Of a stretch of 64,000 nt of DNA, positions 13,801-28,800 are shown piece after piece. The notes below the pieces were generated by a model. That model did no database searches and was not told the origin of the DNA. It saw only the letters and a program-made list of their open reading frames with translations. The translations under genes were made by a program, and so were the position numbers. The stretch comes from Lycorma delicatula (taxonomy: Eukaryota; Arthropoda; Insecta; Hemiptera; Fulgoridae). The stretch's first letter is position 1. Every line of letters begins with the position of its first letter. The stretch lies in contig NC_134455.1 in assembly GCF_047948215.1 (NCBI RefSeq), positions 322,640,147 through 322,704,146 on the forward strand. Direction: 5' to 3'.

Positions 13801-16800
13801 CACAGGATAATTTTGTAATAAGTTTCAGTTTTAACTAAGTATCCTATTAATACAAATTAATGAATAAAATATATGGTTATTATTTCATTAAGTCTTTTAC
13901 AGAATTTACTTTAAACTTTCAAGCATTTTTTTTTTTTTTTGCTATATGGTTTTAGTTAATTCCATAGTGTTATGAACATTAATAAATTTCAATATTTGAC
14001 TAAAAATTATATTTACATAAAAAACGATAAAAAATAAATAAAACATATAACAAGAATGATTCAGGGTAAACACTACAAAGTACATTATTTTGAATACATA
14101 GCCACTTATAAAGTAACTAAACAATGATTTTTAAATCAAGTTCTGTTTTTTACCAGAGAATTCACATAAATATTGCAGTTAATTTAATTACATTATTATT
14201 TTGTTTTGTATATATTTTACTTAATTTCTGTTGTTTATCATCCTATTATAACTAGGAGATTTAATTATAAATTTAGGTAAGTATAATTAGACATACAATA
14301 AATTTCTTAATATTTAGGATTTTGTTAGATATTTTTTCTACAGCTTATTATAACATTTGTACTACGCAGCTGGTACCCGTATCATAATGAATTAATGACC
14401 TGTATTTTTTTCTTTTTCTGTTTAGCCTCTGGAACCACCGTAAGGTATTATTTCAGAGGATGATATGTATGAATGTAAATGAAGTGTAGTCTTGTACAGT
14501 CTCAAGTCGACCGTTCCTGAGATGTATGGTTAATTGAAACCCAACCACCAACACAGGCATCCATGATCTATTACTCAAATCCATATAAATAATGACCTGT
14601 ATTATTATAATACAGATGTTCCACCAATCAAAAGCCTACTCTTTTTAACTACTGACCAACCAGAAGTGGGTAAATAATGTATCGGCTGTTTTTTTTTTTT
14701 TTTTTTTTTTTTTTATTTTAATCAATTTAGCAGTTACCAAGCAAAGGTTAATTTGCAAGTAAACCAATAGGTAATTTAGTATCTATATTGCACTGTTTAT
14801 CCTTTTGCTAATTATGTCGGATACTGAGAAATAAATGTCTTTAAAATCGTTTGATATTAAAGAAAGGCAGAACTTATAACTAATAACCTATTGCCACAGA
14901 AAAGTATTTTTTTAAATTAAAAAAATATTTAAAAAATGTTTTTTATCATTGATTAATTTAATAATCCCAATATTTTCTCAAACATAGAGGAAATATGGTA
15001 TGCAACTCTCTATAATGTCCATTAATGCACTCTTGTGAAGTTTACGACACAAGCCTTGGAGTGTTGTAGCTTATTTCGCACTCGTACATCAATGACTACC
15101 ATTATACGCTCATTATGTACTATTAAAAGCATTATTATATAAAAAATCTACAATTAATTAAATTTTGAATATGAAATATAAAAAAGTTGGAAAAGTTTTA
15201 TTTCAGCAGTGTACATTAATGTACACATATTCTGGATCATATCTGAATCATATCTATATGATCCAGATATATGCTCTCTGAACCTGATTGTAACTGTATA
15301 ATTTTATAGTCACAGCTCATACTCAAAATGTATGATAGGAAACTCATTTACCAGTTTTGGACTTATTAATATTATTTGACTCTGATTAATTAAGATTATT
15401 TACAGAATAATTTTCAAATACACTATTTTTGTTTAACTTTCATTACTTTCAAATTATCATAAAGGTAACAGTAATCAAACAATTTTGTTTTATGCCTTGG
15501 TAATACATATTATATTTTTTAAAAATTAACTCCTGAACCCCAGACACAACAGGAATCAAGTTTTGTTAACAGATTTTAATCTCTAGAAATTTTGGTAATA
15601 AATTTTGATCTATTACCAAAACTTCTGTTCTAAAGGAACATGCTTTTCATTGTAAATTATATGAGCTGGTATGAAACAAAAATAAATCACAAAGAAAAAG
15701 CTTAATGTGAGTCATGAATCAAATTGTTTAAGTTCTAATTGATGAGACGTGGTTTCAAAAGCAGATTACATCTTTCATTTTGCACATAATAAATTTACCT
15801 GTACTCATGAAAACAAAAAAACGAGAAATTTACAACTCTATAAAACTAAAACTATGAAATCCGTAATTAAAAAATTATAATGTTCATCATTTGTTTAAGG
15901 TACAGCAAAACTTCAATTTTTTTAGATATAATGTTAGAGCACTATAATTACTGAATAAAACGTGTACTACTCTTAGGTAATTTTTCAAGTTCACCTTTTT
16001 TCTAAATTTTAAACTTTATTAATGGCATTTTATAATAATTTAGAGAATTAATTTTTTAGTGTTTTATACAATCTTATAGTTTTAATGGCAACAATTAATA
16101 TAGTTATTTGACTTACTGATTAACTAAGATTATTTATAGAATAACCTTCAAATACATTATTTTTGTTCATTAGCCACTATTAAATGCCTTCAAAATATAA
16201 TGTAACTGCATCTAGCATTGTTTAATTTTACTGATTATGAAATTAATTTATTATATACTGCTTCAGCATTGATATTTTAAACTTTAATTTTGAGGATGAT
16301 ACTCCTTGAGAAATTCCAATATTACAGAAATATCAGGTTATAAGAATTGTAAGCCAGGTTATATTTCTGTATCCAAGCCTGGCTTTATTAAATATTATTG
16401 GTACTAAAAATCTGCAAATACATATTTTCTGAAAACTTTTTTCCCAAATTTTCTTTATTTTTTGTAATAACTTAGGAATATAAATAATCCAGTAGCGATT
16501 TATTTTAGAACCAGTTTTCTTCTGCAGATGCATTATCACATTAATTTTGAATTATTATAAACATGATTTTCTAATTTTTTTTAATCTATCATTTTTATTA
16601 CCACTATGGTTAACAAACTTGCACATTTCTACATTATTTTCTATATTTATTTTGAGCATGTAAAAAAGACTCCTTAAACTTGCAAGTAATTGCATCAAAA
16701 ACTTCATTGAATGTACAACTGCAGAAACAAAACTCAAAAATATCTATCAAACATTACAAAAACTTAACAAACAACTAAAACAGCAAAAACAAACACATCA

Positions 16801-19800
16801 TTTACACCCTCAACATAAATTTTTGAATGAATAACAAGTTTTACAAATATATTGTTCATAATAATGTAAATAAATAATGAGATGAAACTAATAACAAAGG
16901 ACTTGAACATAAATAATTATAAATAAAGTTTGAAAAAGTGTTTTAAATTAATCAATTTTTACAAAAATCCTTGATTAAAAAATGTTTATATAAAATAATG
17001 CTAAAGAATTAGAAAAAAAGATTATATTACTGAAGTTCAAATCAGACAAGCGTAATGCAATAGTTATCATTAACAACTGACAATAAGGTCCTAATTACAT
17101 TCACATGAACAAAATTTTCCATACATGTCAAGCATATCAAAAAAATCTATGAACATAAAAAATACATAAACCTCATAAAAGACAAAAAAATATCAACATA
17201 CCATATAACTAATCACAACATCATTTGATACAACAAAATAACTGAAATACTCTCCAGTCTTTAAAAAAAGGCAACAAATTACCAAAAAAAAGCACAAATA
17301 ATAAATATACTTAACATTACAAAACAAAATCATATTTTCCAAAATAAATATTATATCCAGTCTGAATTATGGATTCTGTATGCCTTCCTATGGATTTTCT
17401 TATATCCATCATCCTCACAAAATGTTTTCTTCATCATACAAAACAAACATACATATCCACAAAAAAAAACCACTCACAAAACAATGTCCTAGTTTAGACA
17501 CATTAATGATCCATCTTATTACACCAGAAAACCCAAGACAATCTGAACAACACAAAATAAAAAACACAACCAATTCATGTTATTGGAGATCCAGAACACC
17601 TTACACTGCCAAATCATGTTTTAGAAGTATGATCCACATACTATTCAACAACTCATGTCACCATATAAAAGAACTTATCACTGTAAAACACCCAGAACAT
17701 AAAGACAATCGTAACAGCTCATCATTCACACACTCCTGCATAAGATAAATAAAAATGAATAAAAACAAAACATACAGTATAAATTCAATAAAAAAAATAC
17801 AGTACATACAATGAAAAATACTGTAAAGTACAGTGGTATATAAATATAATACCTCAGAAATTTAGAAAATCTGAATATGATGTGGCCATTAAGAACAATC
17901 AAAAAAACAAGCCAATACTCTGAATACAACGCACATGGAATATAAGAAACTAACTGCTGTGATTACATATTGTTCTAAGTTGCTGAAATGGGTTGCAGCT
18001 TCAAACAAAAATATATTGAATACTTTAAAGACCCTCCATAAACAACATGTCAATATCCATCAACCATCTCATAGATCCAAATCATTAACCCACCTATACA
18101 ACCTTGATTTTATACAAACACAGAAAAGAGCTATATCCTAAGATTATAAAATACATTAATGCACAATAATAATAAATTAAATGAACATCCTCAGTGCAAA
18201 TACAGCACACTATTCAACTGCATTCTAAATATGTGCCAGCATAACTCAAAAAAATTATAACCAATAACATCAGATGCCAGAATGAGAAAACAGCACTAAA
18301 CACTGAAGATGGGTGTAAGAGCAACTGAAAAAATTATCATTCAATTTAAAAAAAATTCTGTATTTATTAAATTTGATTAAGTTTGTAATCTAAAAAGTTT
18401 ACAGTTTTAAATAATATGTATTCAAATTACTTAATTCATATTAAATACTAATGAGTAAATATCAGAGTTAAAATATAATAATTGATTTGAAGCAATATAA
18501 AATGAAACAAAATTAATTAACTCACAATTCTGTTTGTTCCATCATATTCAGTCCGCTCAATTTTATCAAGTCTAGCATCACCCCAGTAGAGTTTTTGTGC
18601 TTTATGATCCAAAGTTATCGCATTGGGCATTCGAATATCTGTTGTTATAATCGCTTCTTGATCATATCCAGAAAAAAAGGCACGCTGAATAGATGGATGG
18701 TGAATATTCCAGTTGGTCCAATACATTCGTCTAAAAAAGAAGTTAATTTTATGTACAACATACATGTTTAAAGTATGCAGCCAGATGGCATTAAAATAAC
18801 AAACTAAAAAAAATAAATAAATTTCAATATGAATAAATACATAATTTATTTTTCTGTATTATCATCGTTAAAAGCATTTTTTGTATCGAGGAACATGCTC
18901 TTTTTTTACACTTTCCCATAAAAATTTCAGCCATAACACTTTTGTTTTTAAATCCTGATTTTCCTGGAACTCCCTAAACCAAATCACCTCTTGTGGTAAA
19001 GAAAGGCATGGAAATCCTTAACTAGCAGATCTGAGCTGTCTGAGTTAAGCATTAATTGGGCAAAGTGAAGAATAGTGCACAAAAAATAATATCACTGAAA
19101 AATCATAAATATTTTTTTGTTTTATGTCTGTTATTCTTTTATATTTTATTCCATCTTTTTTCTATTGCTTTCTCTACAAATAAATAAAAGATTAATAATT
19201 AATAGACTTTATACTTATCTCATTCCTAAATTTGCCATTACTTCTTTATCTCATTTTCATCTACACTTCAATTGCAGCAAAAGTTAAAAATTTGTTAGAA
19301 TATAAAATTAGAAAAATTAAATTAAATTTCTGAATCTCATAAAGAAATATAAGTAAATTTGAAATAATCATACAATATATTACAGAAAATTATTATTAAA
19401 ATGCCCCCATAAATAATTATTTATAATAGTATATTATTATTATTCTGTAATACAATTTTTTTATTATTGACCTCAATAATAACTTACAAAAACAAAAATA
19501 TAAACAAGAAACAAAATATAAAATAGAATGCATACTTACGAATCACAACTGTCAACAGCAATTCCACGTGGTTTGTCAGTATAACCCAATTTTATGACAA
19601 TTTCAGGCCTAAGAGGACTGCTAGCTGAGAGATTGACCCTGTTAATAGTAGCATCATTATTGCAAGTCCAATACAGAGCATTATCAATAACTTCATAAGC
19701 CATGCCCTCTACTGAGCCCTGTCCTGCCGTGATACAATCAATTATTAATCAACAATTTATAAAAATCAAACAAAATACAATCTTCCAAATAAATAAATAC

Positions 19801-22800
19801 AATGAAGTGTGAAATTCTAATTTAATAAAAGTTTAAATATTAGAAGCAGGAGTGTAATTTACTCACTCTTAAGGCAACGTTTCCATTAACTGTAAAAAAC
19901 TATAAAGAAAATTAATTTCACTTACGATCAACTACAAGATGATGATTAGATCCATTAAAATTGACTGAATTAATAGCACCACGCTGAATATCTGAATAAA
20001 AGAGTGTCTGCCGTGCGTAATCAAATGTTAATCCGATTGCATTTCTTATCATTTCTTTAGACTGTATACTTGGGAATGGAGCATTAAGGCTTTGTCCATT
20101 TTCCATATGCAAGCTATCAATACGAACCACTCTTGAATACATTAAGAAGCTAGTATGTTCTGCAAACAAGCATTTAACAAACCAATTTTACATCAGATTC
20201 ATAAGCAGTATGATTTTAACAAGTGCATATATTTATTAAACAACATCCACTTATATTATAGGTAATATTTTATATGTGATTTCTTTAAATGAGACGAACA
20301 AATATTTTTTCTTAACTAGAATTTAACAATAGGGGACTCTGATGTCTGCACCATATATCATGCACAATAAATATTAAGCCTCTAATGTCCTCAACATTTG
20401 CATTAAAAACAATGGCTTCACAAAGGCTTCAAAATTACTAGAGTAAGATAAAAAAAAAAAGAATTAATATAATTTTGTAAATATAATGTTGTCAAATAAA
20501 AATATTTGACAACAAATATTTTACTCAAAACTGACTCCCATGTAATATGATCATTATTCAATTAAAAATAAAAATATAAGCATCCTCTGGTAATAATTTC
20601 TTTATTCCTGAGTTCAAAAGTGTCTTTCTAGATGAATGTGTACTGGCTGATAGACGACGATAAAGAATATATACATTTTCGCAATTAATTCTGCCAAGTT
20701 AAAGATTATCAGAAGTTAAACTAGAAAAAATAAATAAGTATAATAAATGTAAAAAGTAGCAGACTAGTTAAAAACAATGCAATTTACATATGTTGGTAAC
20801 TTATCATGTAGGACAATTACTTTACGAGATGAAATATTTAGAAAAAAAAATAAATGTAGGAAAAAATAAAAATTACATTTTAAACTTAGGTCATACATGA
20901 TCAACAATTTCACTACAGCAAAAGCGTTCTGAATTACATGAAGGAAGACGTCTTTTCCCAGTAAAGTCAAAATGGCAATAACTGATTAAGTATTTTACAA
21001 ATCCTTAAGATGATTGATGTTAATGAACAAACACCTTTCCTAAAATCAATTAGACTGTATTTAACCTTAGTATTTTCAACTAGGATATCCTTATTCTTAA
21101 TGAAATATTAGATCTGTCCAAAAAAATATCCAACACTGTACTGTAACTTCGAACAGAAGTGCCACATGAATGCACTAGTGCTCACAATGTTGGCTGGATC
21201 ACCATAAATATCCCTACCACATGGCACATTGTTCAAGCTATTCAGTCAGCAGTAGTGTAACCATATGCATTTGTGTTCATTGCATTCCATGTTAGAATGC
21301 ATGGAACAAAGAGTCTGCATTAAATTTTGCAAAAAAGACTTTGAAATCTTATTCAGAAACAATCACTATGTTATTTATGCAAAGTGTATGCTGATGAATC
21401 TATGAAGGATAAACAAATTAAACGCTGGCTTGCAAAATTTAAAAATGATCAAAGTTCTATTGAAAGTGACTTTAACTCACAATTCTGAAAGTGTGGAACA
21501 TATTAAAGTTTTAATAAATAAAAATCACCATCTGACAGTGCAAGAGTTAGAAAAATACCTCAGAATTCCAAAAACTGTAGTTTTAGAAATCTTGAGCCAA
21601 GAATTGGAAATGAGTTGCTGTTAAATTTATCCACAGTTAGTGATGGAAGAACAAAAGAATTTATCAAGTGGAATCTGCCTACGACAATTTGGAAGCAATC
21701 AGACACAATCCAAAAATGTTCAAAAAGATTATTACTAGGGATAAGTGATAGGTTCAAAGTTATGACTCTGAGACTTCACAGTGGAAGAAACCTGAAGATC
21801 TAGCCAAGAAAGCCCACCAAAGTAGGAACATCAAAGCAATGCTCACTTTTCTTGACCAGGAAAGTGTTATAAATCATGAATATTCTCTAAAAGGCCAATG
21901 AACAAAGAGCATTTTTTTGGAAGTTGTAAACTGATTACATGATGCAATGAGAATAAAACAACTTGATTTGTGAAAAAGTGATAACTGGGTGCTTTGTCAT
22001 AACAACACACCTGCCAATTCAACTTTTTATCCACAATTTTATGTCATCAGCCCCTGACCTGGCTCCTTGGAACTTCTGGCTACTCCCTAAATTGAGAAAT
22101 CTTTTAAAACAGAGATTTGCTGACTTAGAGGATAAAAAGGATGCAATGAACCAGCTACTAGGTGTTCAAAAAAAGGATGTAAGAAGTCGTTTTGGAAATG
22201 ACAGCATCAGTGGAAAACGGTTGTGGCTTCCAAAAGAGAGTACTTTGAAGGGGACGGGTTACAGTTGATCACGATTCGATTAATTATTTCAGCAGCCACA
22301 GCACAAGAACAAATGCTTTTCAGGGAGACCTAGTGATCAATAGCAGAAGTCATAAACAAATCAAAAGGAATCATTAATTTCCTGCCAAATCCTGCCTGTA
22401 AATAGATAATTAAACGTTTGAAAATTTTCTCTCCACAGGATTTAAAAATTCCCTTTAAATAATAATATGTATGATTTATTATAATTACAAATATGAACTT
22501 TTTTCTTTCTTACAAAAAAAAAATCTAAAGAAATATAAATATTAGTCACCCAATGAATTATTTGCTTGTTAAAGTATCAGAAGTTGACTTTTACATTAAA
22601 ATTTATGCAGTTTAAAATTTAAAAACCATTTATTTTTTAAATTTCTTATTTAGCTATAAGGAAGACTGCACAAAATTCAATGTGAATGGGAACGGTCTAC
22701 ATAGTAACTACACATTATTGCTCTTCCTGTATTTCTCTTTCCCTACACATTATTTTTCTTCCCAATTCTTTTCAACAACACACAAGAACATTATCAAAAC

Positions 22801-25800
22801 ACAAATTAATCAATAATTAACAAACCAAACAAACGATAACTTAAGAACCTAGTAATTTAGGTTCTCAAATCTACATTAATTCTTAACTATAAATTACAAA
22901 TTTTATACATATTGTATACAGTAAACATTTTATTATTTACCTTTGCAAGTTTTGCCATCATCTGCAACAACTCCATGAGCACATGCACAAACAGGATGAG
23001 TTCCATTATATAGACATAGCTCTGCACAACCACCATTATTAACTGTACAAGCATTTGTACCTTTCTGATTTGATTTTGAGAAAACTATAAGATCTTTTAA
23101 AGAATCACCAGCACCTCGTAACAGCACTGTATAATCAGAAAGGTTTGAACTTGGAGCTGCCTTAATACTTCCACGTTCATGAGTTCTGAAACATTTTTAA
23201 AACCACAAAAATAAATTTATCTATGTAAAAATGAATAATTAGGTAAAATTGGACTAAACAATCCACTGCACTTGAAATAGTTTACTAGTAAAAAATTAAA
23301 AACAAACGTATAAATAGTATGAAGTACAAACAAATTTTAAATATCTGGATTTTTTTTTTTAATGTGATACTAATAGCATGAAACAAGAACTTATTTCACA
23401 TTTAAATACAAAACAATAAATAGAAATCTACTTTAAAAATTAAGCGAAACAAAAACTCACATTCAACATTGATTTTTTCAACCTGCTAACATAATTCTCT
23501 GTAATTAAGAATTAATTTTTTAATATTTTCATTCAATAATTTATTATAAGTTTAACAATGTTTGTTTAAAAAATCAAAAACATTAAAAACAGAGTAAAAA
23601 CATTCATGGGCTATATTCAGAGAATAGCGCATGAGCTGCTATATTTAGAGAATAACGCATGAATGTTTACTTTGTTTTCAATTTTTTTGATTTTTTAAAC
23701 TTAAACATTGTTAAACTTATAATAAATTATTGAATGAAAATATTTAAAAATTGATTCTTAATAACTGTAAAAGCTCATGTGTTTAATTACCTGGAGGTGC
23801 TAATAAAAAGAGTATGAAAATAAATCAATGAATACATACTGCATCATTCTTAAGTTAGTGCATATAACTACACAAATTAGTATATAATAGTAATAATTAT
23901 ATTTATTAATAATAATAATAATAATTTATTTATTTCTTATCTAATTTATACTCTAGACAAGGTACAACACATAAACATTTTTACAATATGAATATCATGA
24001 CATCTTTTTGGCTCTGATTTGAGAAAAAATACTTTTTCACAACAAATTATAAAAAAGTTTGTTTTTAAGTTAACGAATACTAACTTAACATATTCAAATA
24101 AATACACCCTTATTACAGTTTAAAACTTTCCTTAAATTTTTAAAATATTACAAAACTAATTTTTTCCCCTAAAATTTAATAGCTAAAATAACCTTCAGAA
24201 AGAATTAACAAAAATAAAAAAATTATTACATAAAAATGCAACTTCTGAAAACATAGCTACTACCATTATCCAATTAGCATCAAAATAAAATTGTAATGTT
24301 TGTTAAGAGTAATGTTAACAAATACAGATTTCTGATATGTCAACACAGTTCATGTTAATTTCAAAAGAAAGTGACACTATAAGAGTTAATATAACAAAAA
24401 TAAATATAAAATAGTAAAAAAAAAAATAATAGTAATAATAATAACTTTTTAACGTATTTATGATACATTAAGATAACTTTTTAAGGATTATAAAATTCCC
24501 CATATTCTAATTTTACTTCACAAAAAAACCTGACTAATATATCTAATGTTTAGAAATTATCATCCTTCATAACCTTTCTTGTAAAACCTAACCTTAAAAT
24601 CTATTATCATAACTCATTAAAAAAAATAGATTCCTACAAAAAACATGAATGAAAGTTATCTTTGTTAAAGATAGTTTTATTTACCTTTAATAGGATGGGA
24701 TTTGGTTGCCTTCAATGATTACCAAAAAATAATAACAATTTACAACCAAAAATCCATATTGATGAAATAAACTATATATAAAGTAACTTGTTCAGAATAC
24801 AGTCCAACAAGAAACTTAAATATAACCTTCCTATCTTTTAAATGACTTTAATATAAAAATATTTATTTGATAATAATTATATTTTCATTAATTTATGTTT
24901 TAATATTTAATAATCAATACTATTTTTGAAAAATGTGCTTTTCAACTGGTGAATATTAATATTATGTTTAATAAATAAAACATGTAAACATAAAAATAAA
25001 TATGAGGTTAGTCTCACAATTAATATATGTATTTTTTTAAATTTTACTTTCATTACTGCCTTTATTACAAGTATAATGTTTGAAATGATCACTTAAATGA
25101 TACTGAAATTTCACAAATCAGAACAATATTACAGTTACAGCAAAATAACTATTCTGACATAAAAGTATTAATTTATCATATTTGGTGACGATGTTCTATA
25201 GTGAAGCAGACTACACTCACAATTTGTAATCAGATATAAAGTGTGATCTAATACACCATGCGAACAATTTGCTATTCAACCTAACTCATATCTGTTACCC
25301 AATCTCACTCTACATTGAATGACATAAGGGTTATTCTCATGTTGCACTTCAATCTATCAATCCTCTTAAGGATATCAAATGTACCCACACAAAGGAAATT
25401 TAATTTATATGTATTGAACTGTAATAAAACGCAACTATTTACAATCTTTTATTTAATTTTTTGTTTCACTTCATGTGAAATTAACCAGCATTTTTACAGC
25501 TGTTGAATTTTTTTTTTTTGTCTTCAGTCATTTGACTGGTTTGATGCAGCTCTCCAAGATTCCCTATCTAGTGCTAGTCGTTTCATTTCAGTATACCCTC
25601 TACATCTTACATCCCTAACAATTTGTTTTACATATTCCAAACGTGGCCTGCCTACACACCCTTCTTTTCCCTTCTACCTGTCCATCCAATATTAAAGCGA
25701 CTATTCCAGGATGCCTTAGTATGTGGCCTATAAGTCTGTCTCATCTTTTAACTATATTTTTCCAAATGCTTCTTTCTTCATCTATTTGCCGCAATACCTC

Positions 25801-28800
25801 TTCATTTGTCACTTTATCCACCCATCTGATTTTTAACATTCTCCTATAGCACCACATTTCAAAAGCTTCTAATCTTTTCTTCTCAGATACTCCGATTGTC
25901 CAAGTTTCATTTCCATATAAAGTGACACTCCAGATATACACTTTCAAAAATCTTTTCCTGACATTTAAATTAATTTTTGATGTAAACAAATTATATTTCT
26001 TACTGAAGGCTCGTTTAGCTTGTGGTATTCGGCATTTTATATCGCTCCTGCTTCGTCCATCTTTAGTAATTCTACCTCCCAAATAACAAAATTCTTCTAC
26101 CTCCATAATCTTTTCTCCTCCTATTTTCACATTCAGTGGTCCATCATTGTTATTTCTACTACATTTCATTACTTTTATTTTGTTCTTGTTTATTTTCATG
26201 CGATAGTTCTTGCGTAGGACTTCATCTATGCCGTTCATTGTTTCTTCTAAATCCTTTTTACTCTCGGCTAGAATTACTATATCATCAGCAAATCGTAGCA
26301 TCTTTATTTTTTCACCTTGTACTGTTACTCCGAATCTAAATTGTTCTTTAACATCATTAACTGCTAGTTCCATGTAAAGATTAAAAAGTAACGGAGATAG
26401 GGAACATCCTTGTCAGACTCCCTTTCTTATTACGGCTTCTTTCTTATGTTCTTTAATTGTTACTGTTGCTGTTTGGTTCCTGTACATGTTAGCAATTGTT
26501 CTTCTATCTGTGTATTTGAACCCTAATTTTTTTTAAATGCTGAACATTTTATTCCAGTTTACGTTATCGAATGCCTTTTCTAGGTTTCCAACATACGCCA
26601 AGTATGTTGGTTTGTTTTTCTTTAATCTTCCTTCTACTATTAATCTGAGGCCTAAAATTGCTTTCCTTGTCCCTATACTTTTCCTGAAACCAAATTGGTC
26701 TTCTCCTAACACTTCTTTCACCCTCTTCTCAATTCTTCTGTATAGAATTCTAGTTAAGATTTTTGATGCATGACTAGTTACACTAATTGTTCTGTATTCT
26801 TCACATTTATCTTCTGCCCCTGCTTTCTTTGGTATCATTACTATAACACTTTTTTTGAAGTCTGACGGAAATTCCCCTTTTTCATAAATATTACACACCA
26901 GTTTGTATAATCTATCAATCGCTTCCTCACCTGCACTGCGCAGTAATTCTACAGGTATTCCGTCTATTCCAGGAGCCTTTCTGCCATTTAAATCTTTTAA
27001 TGCTCTCTTAAATTCAGATCTCAGTATTGTTTCTCCCATTTCATCCTCCTCAACTTCCTCTTCTCCCTCTATAACACCATTTTCTAATTCATTTCCTCCG
27101 TATAACTCTTCAATATATTCCACCCATCTATCAACTTTACCTTTCGTATTATATATTGGTGTACCATCTTTGTTTAACACATTATTAGATTTTAATTTAT
27201 GTACCCCAAAATTTTCCTTAACTTTCCTGTATGCTCCGTCTATTTTACCAATGTTCATTTCTCTTTCCACTTCTGAACACTTTTCTTTAATCCACTCTTC
27301 TTTCGCCAGTTTGCACTTCCTGTTTATAGCATTTCTTAACTGCTGATAGTTCCTTTTACTTTCTTCATCACCATCATTCTTATATTTTCTACGTTCATCC
27401 ATCAGCTGCAATATATCGTCTGAAACCCAAGGTTTTCTACCAGTTCTCTTTATTCCGCCTACGTTTGCTTCTGCTGATTTAAGAATTTCCTTTTTAACAT
27501 TCTCCCATTCTTCTTCTACATTTTCTACCTTATCTTTTTTACTCAGACCTCTTGCGATGTCCTCCTCAAAAATCTTCTTTACCTCCTCTTCCTCAAGCTT
27601 CTCTAAATTCCACCGATTCATCTGACAGGAATTTTCTTCAGGTTTTTAAACCCCAATCTACACTTCATTATCACCAAATTATGGTCGCTATCAATGTCTG
27701 CTCCAGGGTAAGTTTTGCAGTCAACGAGTTGATTTCTAAATCTTTGCTTAACCATGATATAATCTATCTGATACCTTGCAGTATCGCCTGGCTTTTTCCA
27801 AGTGTATATTCTTCTATTATGATTTTTAAATTGGGTGTTGGCAATTACTAAATTATACTTCGTGCAAAACTCTATAAGTCTGTCCCCTCTTTCATTCCTT
27901 TTGCCCAGCCCGTATTCACCCACTATATTTCCTTCCTTGCCTTTTTCAATGCTTGCATTCCAATCTCCAACTATTATTAAATTTTCATCTTCTTTTACGT
28001 GTTTAATTGCTTCATCAACCTCTTCGTATACACACTCTACCTCATCATCATCATAGGCGCTTGTAGGCATATAGACGTTAACAATCGTTGTCGATTTAGG
28101 TTTTGATTTTATCCTTATTACAATGATTCTATCGCTATGCGTTTTGAAATACTCCACTCTCCTCCCTATCTTCTTGTTCATCACGAAACCTACTCCTGCC
28201 TGCCCATTATTTGACGCTGAGTTAATTACTCTAAAATCCCCTGACCATAAGTCGCCTTCCTCTTCCCACCGAACCTCACTAATTCCTACTATATCCACAT
28301 TCACCCTATCCATTTCCCTTTTTAAATTTTCTAGCCTACCAACCTTTTTCAAGCTTCTAACATTCCACGCTCCGACTCGTAGAATGTTATTTTTTAGTTT
28401 TCTGGTGACTCCTTCCTTAGTAGTCCCCACCGGGAGATGTTGAATAAATTTAACAATTGCAAGAGAACTGTTTTATTTTTTTTATAAATCATATTTTAAG
28501 GGAAATGTATTCATAATGTACTGTCAGTTGCAAACGAGAATGCGAGTTTCATTTGTAGTGAGGCAGAGGGGCATTTACTGTCCTTGGTGTGGTTTCTATA
28601 GCAACGGTATAGTTACTAGTTCAAACAAAAACATTGTGTTTGCAGTTGCAAGTGCCTTGTTATTTCAGCTTCCGTATTATTACTTTGTTCATTCACTAGG
28701 AAGTGTTCTAACTGTTGAGTCACTTTTACTCCAGTAGTTTTCTTATTCATTTAGTTCTGCATAGCATTGTTTAAAAATGTTATCTTTTCTTAAATAGTAA

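Larger units (their letters stand above)
11711..18525 (-). other. LRP1 intron 10 (J to K), 6.8 kb
   Basis: Holds a truncated RTE-like LINE (12000..13293), a short retroposon (14407..14589), a T26-28 run near 14690 and a direct repeat pair (15374/16105). An A-rich block at 17000..18330 has weak LINE-like coding traces. The rest is AT-rich with nothing recognised. Confidence 0.8.
25509..28437 (-). mobile_element. Near full-length RTE-like LINE, copy 2
   Basis: About 2.9 kb between 8-bp repeats tgttgaat (25501..25508 and 28438..28445), a likely target-site duplication. The minus strand encodes an AP endonuclease, then a reverse transcriptase, with a poly-A tail at the 3' end (T run at 25509). 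Having endonuclease and polymerase with little else fits the RTE clade. Coding is interrupted at 27618, near 26533 and by a stop just before QGCSLSP (about 26415), so the copy is dead but little decayed. Confidence 0.92.

Noticed and set aside
17380..17748. 122-codon plus-strand open frame
   Set aside because: Rich in His, Ser, Thr and Lys from AC-rich sequence, no known motif, no supporting context. Not called as a gene.
23610..23660. CRISPR-like repeats
   Set aside because: Only two 25-mers in a hairpin loop, with a 3-base spacer, in a eukaryotic intron.
26903..28443. Several plus-strand open frames opposite the LINE
   Set aside because: They are antisense shadows of the LINE polymerase and endonuclease frames, Ser/Pro/Leu-rich with no motifs.
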